A stretch of 64,000 nt of DNA from Desmodesmus armatus (GCA_007449985.2 VIIQ02000193.1:1-64000), one strand, 5' to 3'; shown: positions 33,021 through 43,700, numbered from the stretch's first letter. The notes: generated from the letters alone by a model not told the origin. Numbers and translations are program-made.

Positions 33021-35150
33021 GTGGGTCTAGGCCCCCACGTAAGTGCCAGCCTTTGGCTTCCTGTCTGTACACCCTGGTGGCTTCTTGCATGCAACCTAGG
33101 GTGGGCACACATTGTAGTGTGCTGTGTCTCCTGTGTTCCTCTCTCTTTTGTGGCGATGGTGGTCCCCCCCTCCCACCCCTTTCCTTGTGATACACCCTTG
33201 CCCCAGCGCTTGGGTCGGTGCGCCAGTCATTGGCGCGCCATCGGGGCCTCCCCCACAGTCGTTTCTTGGTTGCAGCATGGTGTGCCTGTGGAGTGGCGGG
33301 GGGGCCGTCCCCCACCCCCCTTCTACAAGAAACCCCTGCCGTCTACTCATTCTCAGCGGCAGTGGTGGTTGCACACAGAGGCTCCTCGTTTTGTGAAGCT
33401 TGGGGTGTTAACACAGTTGGACGCCCGGCCTGACCACTGTTCTAATGCCTTTTGCGTGCCTAAAGGGGAGACCTGGCGGTTAGTTGTCAACCTGAAGCAC
33501 AGCAACAAGTTTAATGTTGCTCACAAGTGCCGTTTTGAGACGCTGCGTATGTTGCAGCGCTACGACCTTGCCAATGCTTGGGCGGTGAAAGCGGACATGC
33601 AGGACGCTTTCTACCAGGTGCCTTTGCACCCTTCTGCGCGTGACTACTTTTGTTTTGAGTTTGCTAGTTGCTATTACAGGATCAATTGCCTCCCCTTTGG
33701 CTGGAACAATTCTCCCTATTATTTCACCAAGGTTACGCGCCCCTTTGTTGCCCACCTGCGCGCTCCTTTCCACACCCCGGTTCCCCCTGGCTGCATGTAC
33801 CCCTCCCCCTCTGGAGGCTTGGCACGCACAGGGTGTCGTGTGCTGCCATACTTGGACGATTTTCTTTTCTTGTTCCCTGACCCTGAGAGTGCGGCTGCTG
33901 GTGCTCAGTGGATCCTGTCCCTGATGTACTGGCTTGGTTTCACACCGCACCCAAAGAAGTCAGTTTGGCAGCCGTGTCAGCAGTTGGAGCACCTAGGGCT
34001 CACTGTCGACCTGGCGGCTGGCACCTTTGCCGTCCCCCCTGCCAAAGTGGCCAGGCTGGCTCGCCTGGCCAAGGGCCTCATTGTTTCAGCCAAGCTGAAC
34101 AAGCGCTTGGTGCCCAAGCGCGACCTGGCGTCTTTCTGTGGTTATGCTCAGTCTGTTCGGTTGGCTGTCATGCCTGCCAATTTGTTCTTGCGTGCTCTGT
34201 ACGATGATTGCAGCAGTGTCAAGGGTTGGGGCGGCGATGTGCGCCTCTCCCGGCAGTCTTTCAGGGACCTTGAGTGGTGGTGTCAGATCCCTGAGCAGCA
34301 CCTAGTCTCTCCTATCAGGTTGAGGCCTGCTGCCATCGACTTGTTTGTAGATGCTTCTGACCTGGGCTGGGGCGCTGTGATTCCCGACCTTGCTGAAAGC
34401 CCTGATTCAGTAGCTTCTGGTCGTTGGTCTGTTGAGGAACAATGTATGCACATCAACCAGAAGGAAATGCGCGCTGTGCGCTATGCCTTGCTGTCCTACG
34501 CGCCACTGGTACGAGACAGGGTTGTGCGATTGTTTGAAGACAATACTGTTACGCAGAGTGTTTTGGGTAGGTTTGCCTCGCGTTCAGCAGCACTTATGGC
34601 TGAGTATCGTCTGCTGTGGGCGGTGCTGGACAGCCTGCATGTGCACCTTCAGGTTGTCCGGGTCTCCTCTGAGTCCAATCTGGCTGACGCCCCGTCCCGC
34701 TTTGTGGACCATGGGGATTTCCAGTTGCACCCGCGCATCTTTTGCGCCCTCAACACCCTGTGGGGCCCTCACACCCTAGACCTGTTTGCTGCTGACAGTA
34801 ACACACAGCTGCCGCTGTTCTTCAGCATGCACCGCTGCCCAGGCAGCTCTGGCGCGAATGCATTCCTGCAACCTTGGCATGGGCACAATGCCTACGCCTG
34901 CCCGCCCTTCAACAGCAGTGTCTTGCTGCAGCTAGCTCAGAAGGTGCGGGAGGACCGTGCTACTGTCACTGTGGTGGTTCCTTGTTGGCCTGCTCAGCCG
35001 TGGTTTCACGAGTTGATGTTGATGGCTAAAGACAGCATGTACCTGCCAAATGCCACCTTCATTGCAGGCCCTTCTGGGCAGGCCCACCTGCCCAGCCAGC
35101 ATTGGCGGATTATGGCTATCAGGATTGAGCACGGTGGCTTTGGCTTGTAG
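33021..35150 (+). CDS. Reverse transcriptase-RNase H of a DIRS-like retrotransposon
   Basis: An open frame of 709 codons without breaks. The first ATG is near 33,156; the true start may be there. RT: WRLVVNLKHSN, VKADMQDAFYQVPLHP, INCLPFGWNNSPYYF and the catalytic LPYLDDFLFLF (about 33,840-33,875), then GFTPHPKKSVW. RNase H: DLFVDASDLGWGAVI (about 34,340), INQKEMRAV, EDNT and ADAPSR. The C-terminal region (GPHTLDLFAADSN, NAFLQPWHGHNAYACPPFN, VVVPCWPAQPWF) is the module that follows RNase H in DIRS-type elements. No integrase or protease is fused. Codon use and the clean frame contrast with the fragments to its right. Confidence 0.9.
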   Translation: MGLGPHVSASLWLPVCTPWWLLACNLGWAHIVVCCVSCVPLSFVAMVVPPSHPFPCDTPLPQRLGRCASHWRAIGASPTVVSWLQHGVPVEWRGGRPPPPFYKKPLPSTHSQRQWWLHTEAPRFVKLGVLTQLDARPDHCSNAFCVPKGETWRLVVNLKHSNKFNVAHKCRFETLRMLQRYDLANAWAVKADMQDAFYQVPLHPSARDYFCFEFASCYYRINCLPFGWNNSPYYFTKVTRPFVAHLRAPFHTPVPPGCMYPSPSGGLARTGCRVLPYLDDFLFLFPDPESAAAGAQWILSLMYWLGFTPHPKKSVWQPCQQLEHLGLTVDLAAGTFAVPPAKVARLARLAKGLIVSAKLNKRLVPKRDLASFCGYAQSVRLAVMPANLFLRALYDDCSSVKGWGGDVRLSRQSFRDLEWWCQIPEQHLVSPIRLRPAAIDLFVDASDLGWGAVIPDLAESPDSVASGRWSVEEQCMHINQKEMRAVRYALLSYAPLVRDRVVRLFEDNTVTQSVLGRFASRSAALMAEYRLLWAVLDSLHVHLQVVRVSSESNLADAPSRFVDHGDFQLHPRIFCALNTLWGPHTLDLFAADSNTQLPLFFSMHRCPGSSGANAFLQPWHGHNAYACPPFNSSVLLQLAQKVREDRATVTVVVPCWPAQPWFHELMLMAKDSMYLPNATFIAGPSGQAHLPSQHWRIMAIRIEHGGFGL

Positions 35151-35189
35151 CAGTGATGCAACCGTTTGCCCCTGCTAGCTGTCTTTTGC

Positions 35190-35790
35190 TGGAGTGTTGC
35201 TGCTAATGCCGCTCAGGCAGCAGCCATGCCACCGCCCCGGGCGCGTGTGCTTGCAACAGCAGCAGTGCCGTCATGTCGCTCTTTTGGGTTGCCGCCCGCT
35301 CCTTTGCTGCGGCAAAAACGTGTTTAGACTAGCTGTCGTCTGCTGAGTGATGCGGCCGTGGCTCAGGCAGCAACTATGGCAGCGCGCCTATGGCTCGCGT
35401 TGCGGTGTGCAGACAGCAACCTGATATGTGTTCCTTCTTGGGTTTGCCCGCTCATGTGCAGCGGCCATGCATGTCTCGGCTAGCCGTCGGTTGCTTGAGT
35501 GATGCGGCCATTTGGCACAGGCAGCGGCTATGGCAGCGCGCCTCTGACTCGCGTTGCGGTGTGCTGGCGAAAGCAGCCTTGACATTCTCTCCGGACTTGG
35601 GTCTGCGCCCGCTCCTTTGCAGCGGCCGTTCGTGTTTCGGCTAGCCGCCGTTTGCTGTAGTGATGCGGCCATTCGGCTAAGGCAGCAGCTATGGCAGCGC
35701 GCCTCTGGCACGCGTTGCGGTTTGCTGGCGACAACAGCCTGGACATCGTCCTATACGGTCACCCGCGCATGTGCTAGCCACTTGGTGACG
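35190..35790 (+). repeat. Four imperfect ~150-bp tandem repeats after the RT gene
   Basis: Units share GTGATGCGGCC, GGCAGC(A/G)(A/G)CTATGGCAGCGC, CGCGTTGCGGT and CGGCTAGCCG(T/C)CG. Starts at about 35,200 (diverged), 35,348, 35,498 and 35,660. They occupy the place where a recombinase gene would be expected. Confidence 0.7.
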
Positions 35791-35799
35791 ATGTCCCAT

Positions 35800-36320
35800 C
35801 CCTTGACACAGTTTTTGCTGTCCCCGCTGTAGGGGGCGGTATGCTACGGCGGCTCCTTGCAAGCCCCACTAGCTGCCTTGTGTCATGTGGCCTGCCAGTT
35901 TTCTTGGTTGGGACATGCTTTGGGGACAACACCTCACTTCTGCTTTGGAGTACATGCAATGCAAACAATGGCAGAGCTGCCGGCCGCAGCAGTGCCCTCT
36001 CAGTGGCCAAGCTGCCAACTTCAGCGTCATGTCTGACGCGGTGACCCCTTTTCTGGTGGTTGGTGATTTTACAGTTGCATGCCCACAGTTGTGGCTGTAA
36101 GAGGTCTGCCTATGTTTGTATGACGCTTGCGTGACGCTAAGGTCACACTCTCTCCCTTTCGCTGGGTGGCTGGGGAGTTACTCATGGGCACTCCCGAAGT
36201 GCTGCATATGCCGTGTATGCTGTCCCGGCTGACCTGCATGCATGCATGCTTGTTATGGTGCCTTGGTGCACTTAGTAGCTCACCAGGCCTTCAACACAAC
36301 TTCAACACATCTTTTTTATT
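35800..36320. other. Right internal part of the DIRS-like element, no gene identified
   Basis: Short open frames only (for example 35,841-36,044). I could not find the His-x-x-Arg...Tyr signature of a tyrosine recombinase. Confidence 0.4.
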
Positions 36321-36348
36321 ATGGCAATCCCTATGCAAGGTGAATTAA

Positions 36349-36504
36349 TAGCATGTTAATGTATTACCATGCGTTAATCAGCAAAGCTGATGCACCCAGG
36401 GTTCAGGCCCTGCAGAACCATGGGCTTGCGCACTGCGACGGCATGCTTAGCTCTTGCCGTGCTTCTTGCAAGGCACGTTTTGCTGTTGTTGACACAACAG
36501 CGCG
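36349..36504 (+). repeat. Right 156-bp direct repeat (A2) of the DIRS-like element
   Basis: Identical to 32,310-32,465. It is directly preceded by the 28-bp B1 repeat (36,321-36,348); B2 lies at 36,618-36,645. Confidence 0.85.
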
Positions 36505-37597
36505 CCCACCGCACCCTCCCTGGGCCGGTGTTTGGGGCCTTCCCCTGGTTGCTTTCTCCCTTTTCAACTTGTTGTTTGGTGGCTTTGCCCCCTCTCCGAA
36601 AAAAGTGTAACACACAAATGGCAATCCCTATGCAAGGTGAATTAACTTTTTTAACTGCCGGATGAAGCTGCCACGGTCTGTTACTGTGACTATCGCCTAG
36701 AGCGCTGCTTGCATCGCCCTGTTGAGTCTGTCGAGTATTTCGCTGAAGGGTACCTGCAAGATGCAGAAAAGGCAGGCAGTGCTCACTTGTCGACAGTTCC
36801 ACTCAGCGCCAACTGCCTGAGCTGAAGACTTGATTGAAGTGGCCAGGCCGCGCCTGGAAAGCATCGAGGTTATTGTGGACTTTGCAGGTTCTGGGCAGAC
36901 CCCTGGCTGACACCTACCCCCCTGCTGGCTTCTGGCCACAGGCTGCTGCTCCATGGTTCCACACAAGCGCCCTGAGAGCAGGAAACCTTCATCCTACCTG
37001 CCAGCATTCACAGACAAACACTTACAGAGCCTACCCTCAGCACAGGTCTGACCATTGCCAATGGCCCCCTAGTAGGCCCAGCAACCCACCTGCTGCATTG
37101 TCAGCTCCTGCCGCCAGCACCACCGCTGCTGCGAAATTGCTGACCCGGAAGTTCCAGCATGTGGAGCTCAACATGCATCAAGCACCAAATGCAGGACAAG
37201 GACCGTGAGATCCGCACCCTGCGCCTAAGCAGTAAAGCAGCAGCAGGACACGGGCGAGACAGTCCAAGTCAGGTTTGTTCTGCTCAGCAGATGATCTTGA
37301 TCTTGAGCAGGAGCTGCTGGCTTCTCTTATGGTACAGCGCACTCAGAATGGCACCTGCCAAACATGTAGCCGCTACACTTCAGCCCATCTGAACCCCAGC
37401 TGCCAATGCTCCAGCCACCCCCTGCCCTGCAGCCCCCAACACGCAAGCAACTGTCAGCATCTGTAACAATGCTTGCTGCTAGGCTCGCCCCCCCCCCCCC
37501 CCCCCCCCGTGAACATAGCCCAGCTTGACACAGCCCGGCCCAGCACAGGACAACAACAGTGGGCGAGCATCTGCTGCTGCAACCCACCCCGTCCTGC

Positions 37598-37755
37598 TGC
37601 ACCTACTGCAGCAACTGATGGAAGACAGGTACTGGTGTACTAGGCAAAGGTATTTGCCATCAGTTGCTGCAGTAGGTGCAGAAGATATTTGCTGCACCTA
37701 CTTGCAGTAGGTTCAGAAGATATTTGCTGCACCTACTGCAGCAACTGATGCGGGA
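37598..37755. repeat. Inverted repeat cluster with a perfect 25-bp stem
   Basis: CTGCACCTACTGCAGCAACT plus GATGG (37,598-37,622) is repeated as its exact reverse complement at 37,658-37,682 across a 35-base loop. The same motif then appears twice more up to 37,755 with AAGATATTTG spacers. Confidence 0.75.
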
Positions 37756-38074
37756 CAGCTGCTGGCAGAAAGGGACACAAAATGGCTGCTGACAACTGTT
37801 GGAGCTGCTGACAACTGTTGAACGACATGCAGTTGAGCCACGCTAGCGCCTGAACCTGTGGTCACCTGCCTGACAGGGTTCCTGGCTGACCGGCGACCAC
37901 TCCCTCACAGCCCTGGGACAGAACATGGTACGCCAAGTGGATGCTGTGCTGCAGGGCATGAGGCCCAGCAACCAGGCTGCTGCAGCTGCCAGTTTTTATG
38001 GTTGAACATGGCTGCTGCTGCGCCGCGCTCCCCTGCAGGCCTGGGTTCTTCTGCTGCGCTTGGGCTCAGCACAC

Positions 38075-38290
38075 CCAGACTGTTGACCGCCACTTCATGC
38101 AGGTCCTGCCCAAGATCTCCACCTGCAAGGTATCGGCAAGGATCAATGGCAGGGAGGTGGATGGTGTGATTGACACCGGAGCCAGCACCAGTGCTGTCAC
38201 CCTGGATTGGCTGTGCCGCCTAAACCTGGACTCCCTGAACGACTCTTCAAAAACCTCCACATCTCCCAACACTCCACTCAAGGCCCCCTT
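38075..38290 (+). pseudogene. Retropepsin-like aspartic protease fragment
   Basis: The frame encodes VSARINGREVDGVIDTGAS followed by TSAVTLDWLCRLNL. The hydrophobic-D-T-G-A-S motif is the active-site loop of retrotransposon proteases. No matching second half or reverse transcriptase is joined, so it is a remnant. Described only. Confidence 0.55.
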
Positions 38291-38459
38291 GCAAGGTCTC
38301 CCATCCCTCCAACCAACTCATACAAACGTTACACATGACTTTCAGCAAGAACGAGATGACCGACAGGTTAGTGTACTAGTGTGTCCTAGTAGCTTCAGCT
38401 GCTGTCAGCATCTGTCACAATGCTTGCTGGCTAGGCCACGGCCCCCACTGTAAACCTAG

Positions 38460-38600
38460 ATGGGCCCAGCACAGCCCAGCTCAACATCAGCACAGCACAG
38501 CACAGCACCGCAACACACAGCCCAGCACAACACCAGCACAGTATAGCACAGCACAACACAGCACGGCACACCAACAGCACAGCACATACCTCACACTCCA
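38460..38600 (+). repeat. AGCACAGC/CAACAC degenerate short repeats
   Basis: About 130 bases of CAGCACAGCACAGCACCGCAAC-like low complexity. No coding support. Confidence 0.5.
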
Positions 38601-38699
38601 GCATGTCCATGTGCACCAGCTGCATCTGGTCACTCCAGGCGCTTGGGGCACCCTCAAGTCTCAAGGCTTGTGGATCTGAAGGTGTGTGTAGCCTGCAAG

Positions 38700-40460
38700 G
38701 GGAACACAGCAATGCGTTGAGGGTAATTTTCTCACCACCTTGATGCTTCAGCTGTCACAATGTCAGACCCTCTGATTGTCTTGCTGTTGCTGGCATCAAC
38801 AAACTCCTCTGCCAGACTCCAGTGCTCTGGTACGTGCTCTGGCAGCCTCAGCACTTACGCAGGGTATGAAGAAAGTGACGACTCGGCTATGTGTGTAGTG
38901 CTGCTGCAGTGCAGCCCGCTTTTTTGCTGAGTGTTGTCAACACCGCAAAGTGCCGCAAATTACACTCACTCCTGACGTGCCGTAGGCCTCGCAGCTTTGT
39001 ACCAGACCTCATCCGTAAAGTCCTGTGGCCGACGGACACCCGACACTGTGCCAGGCATTGTGAAGTAAGCTGCTCTGCTGCTCAGCAGTAGTTGAGGGGG
39101 TGCCTGGGGGTAACGTTTTTTTGAAGCTGATACACCGTGTTCGTCTGTGTCAGGGATGGAGTTGCTCCCCCCCGGGGGGCATGGTTTCAGGGGCTAAAGT
39201 GCTCCTTGCTCACCCCCCCTCCCAGCACTGTTTTGACTGCAGATCAGGCCAGACCAGGCCAGTTCCCAGTTGCTACCCCCACCTGAGCTGCCCAAAACTG
39301 TGCTTTCGCTCCTCGCTCCCCCCCGGTCAGACGAACAGGGTGTATCAGCTTCAAAAAAACGCTACCCTGGGACATGGAGTGCTGCCGGGGCTTTGAAGAG
39401 CAGCATAGCTGCAGTTTGTTGACTTCTAAAGCTTATGAAATCAAAAAAAGCCAGCGTACGTATGCCACCATGACGGTGGGGGCCTGCTCAAGTGCTCGAG
39501 TGAGTGGTGATCTGGTTGCAACCAATTGGTGGCACAATGCTCATTCAACCCAGCATTGACAGTAGCTTGCATGCCAGAGAAACACTGCAGGTGTGCACAC
39601 ACATACAAGGCGTCCTGTGTGTCCAGTGGTCAGCAGCCACGTACAGCAGTAACAGAACCGACAGTGCCAGTTGCCCTGGTCAGCACTGCCCCTCAGTCAG
39701 AGCAAGAGCCCCGGTTGGTGCAAGAAGCAGCAGCACCTGATTTCCCAGTACACTCTGCCCCTGCCACACACACAACTGCCTGTACCAGGTGTACGCTTTC
39801 CTTATTGAGGATTGTGCCAGCCGTTTTCATGCAGGGCAATACTGTCTACTTGCTCCACCTGCCGTCGATGCAGTCTCCGGTTATGCTGTCTATATTCATT
39901 AATCCCTGTGCTGACACACAGGAATCCACACAGCTCCTCAGTGTTCGACACCCCTGCAAGCAGGACACATCCTGCAAGCGTTTGCGCCAGCAGTCAGGCA
40001 CCATGCTGCTGCGCAGCAGCTGGCATGATGACTGCCAACTGGGGCACTGGCATGAACGACCTGACCAGCAAGCTAGGTGGGCTGAACGGCAAGTTCACGG
40101 GCAGCAGTGACTGTGATATGTTTGAGTTCACGAGCTCTTGCAGGCAGCCGGCTGTGCTGTGGAATGCCAACCCTCGGCAGACCCCCTGCTCGGCTGGTGC
40201 AGACCATGCTAACATCCATCCCTGCAAACACTCCAGCACATAACATTGTGAAGCAGATCTGGTCTGCATGCAGTGACCGGCTGCAAGTAGAACTGAGGGG
40301 CTGCGCTATCGGTATCGCCACTACAATCCGACGCAGGAGGTGGTGGGGGCATGCTCATGTCCATTCCTGTCAACACCCCAACACCCCAGCACATGGCATT
40401 GTCAGGCAGGTCAGGTCTGCATGCAGTGACTGGCTGCACGTAGCTGAACGCGCGTCCTGT
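38700..40460. other. Retroelement-zone spacer, no gene identified
   Basis: Several short open frames in both directions, none recognisable. A pair of similar ~90-base blocks around GTCTGCATGCAGTGACTGGCTG occurs at about 40,190-40,290 and 40,365-40,450. Confidence 0.35.
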
Positions 40461-40563
40461 GTTTGCTGTACCACCTCTGTCAACCCACGCAGGAGGTGTT
40501 GGAGGCAGCACTAGGCTCCAACGCAGGCAGCCAGGCCCATCAGGACATGGTGCGCCGTGAGCC

Positions 40564-40565
<2 letters not shown>

Positions 40566-40612
<47 letters not shown>
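40566..40612. repeat. Pure CAG run (about 16 units)
   Basis: Lies inside a plus-strand open frame (40,463-40,696) with flanks VLEAALGSNAGSQAHQDMVR and FDALIEAAELQQLATS, possibly part of a Gag-like frame. Confidence 0.8.
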
Positions 40613-40613
<1 letters not shown>

Positions 40614-40894
40614 TTGATGCACTGATCGAGGCTGCTGAGCTTCAGCAGCTGGCCACCAGCAGGGCACACATGCTGAAGGATTGTTGCAAGCCATGAGGGT
40701 CCTGTGCATCAGCCTCAAGCAAGCTTGCTTAAAGGTAAGTTTTATTGAATAAAGGGTGCTAGGGCTGCCAGCACGCGTGCACTGCCCAGACAACCCCAAG
40801 CCTGCTGCACCCCTGCGCAACCATCATGGATGATCATTGTGTACGGTGAGAAGGTGAACCCTCACCCTTAAGTTTTTCACTATGTGCTGGCACT

Positions 40895-41215
40895 TGTATA
40901 CCTGCGGTCTGCCCAGGCCACCCTGCAGCAGGAGGCTGAGTGTTTTCAAACAGCTCAAGCAGGGTGCCAACAGCCTTGACACGTACGCTGAGCAGATCAA
41001 GTGTGCTGCCAGCAATCTCAAGCACCGAGACAGCGTTCAAAAAGCAGTACTGTGTGTCGCTGTTTGTGCAGGGCGTGACTGACAAAGAGTGCTCCAGGCA
41101 CCTCCAGCAGCAGCTTAGCTCCCAAGCCTGGGGTACAGTGCACCTCGAGCAGATTGTGGAGCTGGCCACGCGGTGGGAGCGCCACCAGCAGCAGCACATG
41201 CAGGTGTCCACCGAG
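40895..41215 (+). pseudogene. Broken retrotransposon Gag fragment, C-terminal half
   Basis: Two frames in series: LSVFKQLKQGANSLDTYAEQ, IKCAASNLKHRD; then, after a frame change near 41,035, VSLFVQGVTDKECSRHLQQQ, WERHQQQHMQV. The LKQG...Y...I and F..G(V/L) pattern is the second half of Ty3-type Gag capsid. It would follow the piece at 31,986-32,240 in an intact Gag. Confidence 0.5.
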
Positions 41216-41689
41216 ACATACAGCTGGCAGCGCGCATGCAGCGGGTCACCAAGGGTGGCAAGGCCCCCACCACCTCGTTCCTGCAGCAGCAGCAACCCCA
41301 TGCTGGGCCTCTCACAGCTGAAATGGCAGGTCGCGCTGTTAGCCAAAGCCAAGTATGGTGCAGAGCGCGCAGACCATGCTGGGTCACAGGGGTCACAGCA
41401 ACTCAGAGTGCAGGGAGAGGAAGAAGGCGCAGACTGTGCCTGCTGCTGCGCAGTACTCAGCCCCCGTCCCATGCCGGCAGCCAGCAGCAGCAGTACGGTG
41501 TTGCAGCCAGCAAGATGTGCGCTTGGCTCCTGATGAGCGCTATGGCTACAGGCCAGGGAGTGCAGATGCTTCCTGCCTGCTGCTGCCATGCAGACAGCAG
41601 GTGCAGGCCAGCAGGTGAGGTGGGCAAACCAGCAGCATGCAGCTGCTGCGCGCCACCCACTGCAGCAACAGCAGTTCCCACAGCCCCCC

Positions 41690-41915
41690 GGGCTTGCACA
41701 GCATGCCTGCTGCTGGGCCTCCAGTCAGTTGGTGCATGGTTTGGCCGACCATAGTAGCAGGGGCCGTTGCGGTGGCCGTCTTGGCAGCCGCAAATCTTAC
41801 AGGTCTGTGGCTTCCAGGACGGCCAACGCAACGGCACCTGCTACTTTGATCGGCCGGACCAGGCACCAGCCGATCGAAGGCCCAGCAGCAGGGCTGGCCA
41901 GCAGCTGCTGCAGCA
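41690..41915. repeat. Inverted pair of zinc-knuckle segments
   Basis: The left arm (about 41,690-41,800) encodes CKICGCQDGHRNGPC on the minus strand. The right arm (about 41,805-41,915) encodes the near-identical QVCGFQDGQRNGTC on the plus strand. The arms meet near 41,803, making a palindrome of over 200 bases. Confidence 0.7.
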
Positions 41916-41919
41916 CTAC

Positions 41920-41975
41920 CTAAACCCTGAACCCTTAGGCCCAGCAGCAGGGCTGGCCAGCAGCTGCTGCAGCAG
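41920..41975 (+). repeat. Short tandem copy after the knuckle arm
   Basis: GCCCAGCAGCAGGGCTGGCC with the following AGCAGCTGCTGCAGCA at 41,879-41,914 is repeated at 41,938-41,973, separated by AACCCTGAACCCTTAG, which resembles TTTAGGG-type telomere sequence. Confidence 0.6.
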
Positions 41976-42264
41976 TACACGCGTTAGTGTGCCGTGTGGG
42001 GATGCCAAACACCATGTGTTGTACTACTGCACTCTTGCAGGCGGCCTGTGACCTGCTGCTAGCGTCCCGGGTAGCCAGCACGGCAGCTGCTTTATCGTGA
42101 CGTTGTGGAGGCGTTGGAGCGCGCTAGTAGATAGTAGCCAAGTAACAGCGCCAGCCTGCAGCAGCGCAGCAGCGGGTGCGCCCAGGCCGGCAGGTGCTCC
42201 GGCAGTGTGGGACCAGCAGTAAAATGTGGTGCAGTGTGGGACCAGCAGTGGGAACCTGGCACAG

Positions 42265-42400
42265 CCTGCCGTGGACGTAGCCTGTAAGTCCTGCGGCTTT
42301 CAGGACGGCCACTGCCATGGCCCATGCTATTATGACAGGCCAGCCCAGGCACCAGCCGAGTGGAGACCCAGCAGCAGGGCTGGTCAGCAGCTGCTGGAGC
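42265..42400 (+). pseudogene. Third zinc-knuckle copy (Gag nucleocapsid-like)
   Basis: Encodes CKSCGFQDGHCHGPC (C-x2-C-x5-H-x4-C), one residue longer than the usual C-x2-C-x4-H-x4-C knuckle, followed by DRPAQAPAEWRPSSRAGQQ as in the copy at 41.8 kb. Confidence 0.5.
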
Positions 42401-42814
42401 ACTACAGGCGGGCAGTGTGCGCGCGCTGGTAGGCCAGCCAAGGAGCTGCACCCGCCTACAGCAGCGCAGCAGCAGCGGGTGCGCCCAGGCCGGCAGGTGC
42501 TCTTGCAGCGTGCGACCAGCAGTAAACTTTGGTGCAGAGTGGGACCAGCAGTAGAATTTGGTGCAGTGTCAGACCAGCAGTGGGAACCTTTCCCAGAGGA
42601 GTGCGGTGCACAGCAGCATGCAGCAGGTGAGCTGCAGGGATGGTTCGCAAAGGGTGAGACAGAAGGGCCGCAAGCCTGGTATGCTGGGGGTGAAGCAGAG
42701 GAGCCAGAGAGCTGGTTTCCTCCTGCCAAGCTTACAGACGAGGTGATGCCAGCAGCTGTGGCGGGTAGGGGTAGATAGCCACACTTTCTGCCAGCAGACA
42801 ACACGCAGCCGCGC

Positions 42815-43531
42815 ATGAGGCAAGCTGCTGCTGACGCAACTGTGCCGCCCTCAACTGTTCCGCTGCAGTTGAACCTGACAGCCACTGTGCCGCCCTCAAC
42901 TGTTCCGCTGCAGTTGAACCTGACAGCCACTGTGCCGCCCTCAACTGTTCCGCTGCAGTTGAACCTGACAGCCACTGTGCCGCCCTCAACTGTTCCGCTG
43001 CAGTTGAACCTGACAGCCACTGTGCCGCCCTCAACTGTTCCGCTGCAGTTGAACCTGACAGCCACTGTGCCGCCCTCAACTGTTCCGCTGCAGTTGAACC
43101 TGACAGCCACTGTGCCGCCCTCAACTGTTCCGCTGCAGTTGAACCTGACAGCCACTGTGCCGCCCTCAACTGTTCCGCTGCAGTTGAACCTGACAGCCAC
43201 TGTGCCGCCCTCAACTGTTCCGCTGCAGTTGAACCTGACAGCCACTGTGCCGCCCTCAACTGTTCCGCTGCAGTTGAACCTGACAGCCACTGTGCCGCCC
43301 TCAACTGTTCCGCTGCAGTTGAACCTGACAGCCACTGTGCCGCCCTCAACTGTTCCGCTGCAGTTGAACCTGACAGCCAAGCTGACGGTCAGCTTGGACC
43401 CGCAGAGACTCTTCAGCTATCTGTACGGTCAGCCAGGCAGTCCGGAGGCAGCAGCCACCCTGGCGGCCACAGAGCCCCCAACTCCCCCAGCAGCAGCGCT
43501 GCAGCAGCAGCCTGCGCCTGCGCTCGACTGA
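42815..43531 (+). CDS. Hypothetical ORF built on a 12-unit, 15-residue repeat
   Basis: An open frame of 238 codons: a short lead, then TVPPSTVPLQLNLTA twelve times, then KLTVSLDPQRLFSYLYGQ and an Ala/Pro/Gln tail. The minus strand is also open across the repeat in two frames, so openness alone is weak evidence of coding. It sits between a knuckle and a protease fragment and may be an expanded linker of a retroelement polyprotein. Confidence 0.3.
   Translation: MRQAAADATVPPSTVPLQLNLTATVPPSTVPLQLNLTATVPPSTVPLQLNLTATVPPSTVPLQLNLTATVPPSTVPLQLNLTATVPPSTVPLQLNLTATVPPSTVPLQLNLTATVPPSTVPLQLNLTATVPPSTVPLQLNLTATVPPSTVPLQLNLTATVPPSTVPLQLNLTATVPPSTVPLQLNLTAKLTVSLDPQRLFSYLYGQPGSPEAAATLAATEPPTPPAAALQQQPAPALD
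42839..43378. repeat. Twelve perfect 45-bp tandem repeats
   Basis: 540 bases, all units identical by eye. Unit begins ACTGTGCCGCCCTCAACTGT. Divisible by three, so reading frames pass through in both strands. Perfect identity suggests recent expansion, or a collapsed/expanded assembly region. Confidence 0.95.
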
Positions 43532-43700
43532 GCGCTGTGTGTTGGAGCGTCTGGGATCCAACCTCTCAGACGCAGCGGCCACCCTCGAGACCACAGAGCC
43601 TCCAACACCCCAGCAGTGCTGCAGCAGCAGCATGTGCTTGGGCGCTGTGCTTCAGTTTAGGGGGCTTAGGCTTTAGGAGGTAAACCCTAAACCCTAAAGT
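43430..43700 (+). repeat. Tandem copy of the repeat ORF tail and telomere-like bases
   Basis: The segment coding AAATLAATEPPTP (about 43,447-43,520) recurs at about 43,570-43,635. It is followed by AAACCCTAAACCCTAAAG (43,682-43,699), i.e. CCCTAAA telomere-type repeats. Another CCCTAAACCCTAAACCC lies at 43,951-43,967. Confidence 0.65.

Larger units (their letters stand above)
32310..36645 (+). mobile_element. DIRS/PAT-like retrotransposon with split direct repeats
   Basis: A 156-bp direct repeat (32,310-32,465 and 36,349-36,504, identical by eye) brackets an RT-RNase H gene. A second pair of 28 bp (36,321-36,348 and 36,618-36,645) flanks the right copy, giving an A1 ... B1-A2 ... B2 order as in PAT-like DIRS elements known from volvocine algae and others. 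The expected tyrosine recombinase gene was not found; the stretch after the RT ORF holds tandem repeats instead. It may be a non-autonomous or partly deleted copy, but identical repeats suggest recent movement. Confidence 0.7.

Noticed and set aside
42839..43378. Perfect tandem array considered as a CRISPR
   Set aside because: There are no unique spacers; units abut directly, and the genome is eukaryotic.
42124..43380. Long minus-strand open frame (418 codons) with a 15-residue repeat
   Set aside because: It exists because the 45-bp unit has no stop in several frames; the upstream part has no recognisable protein content.
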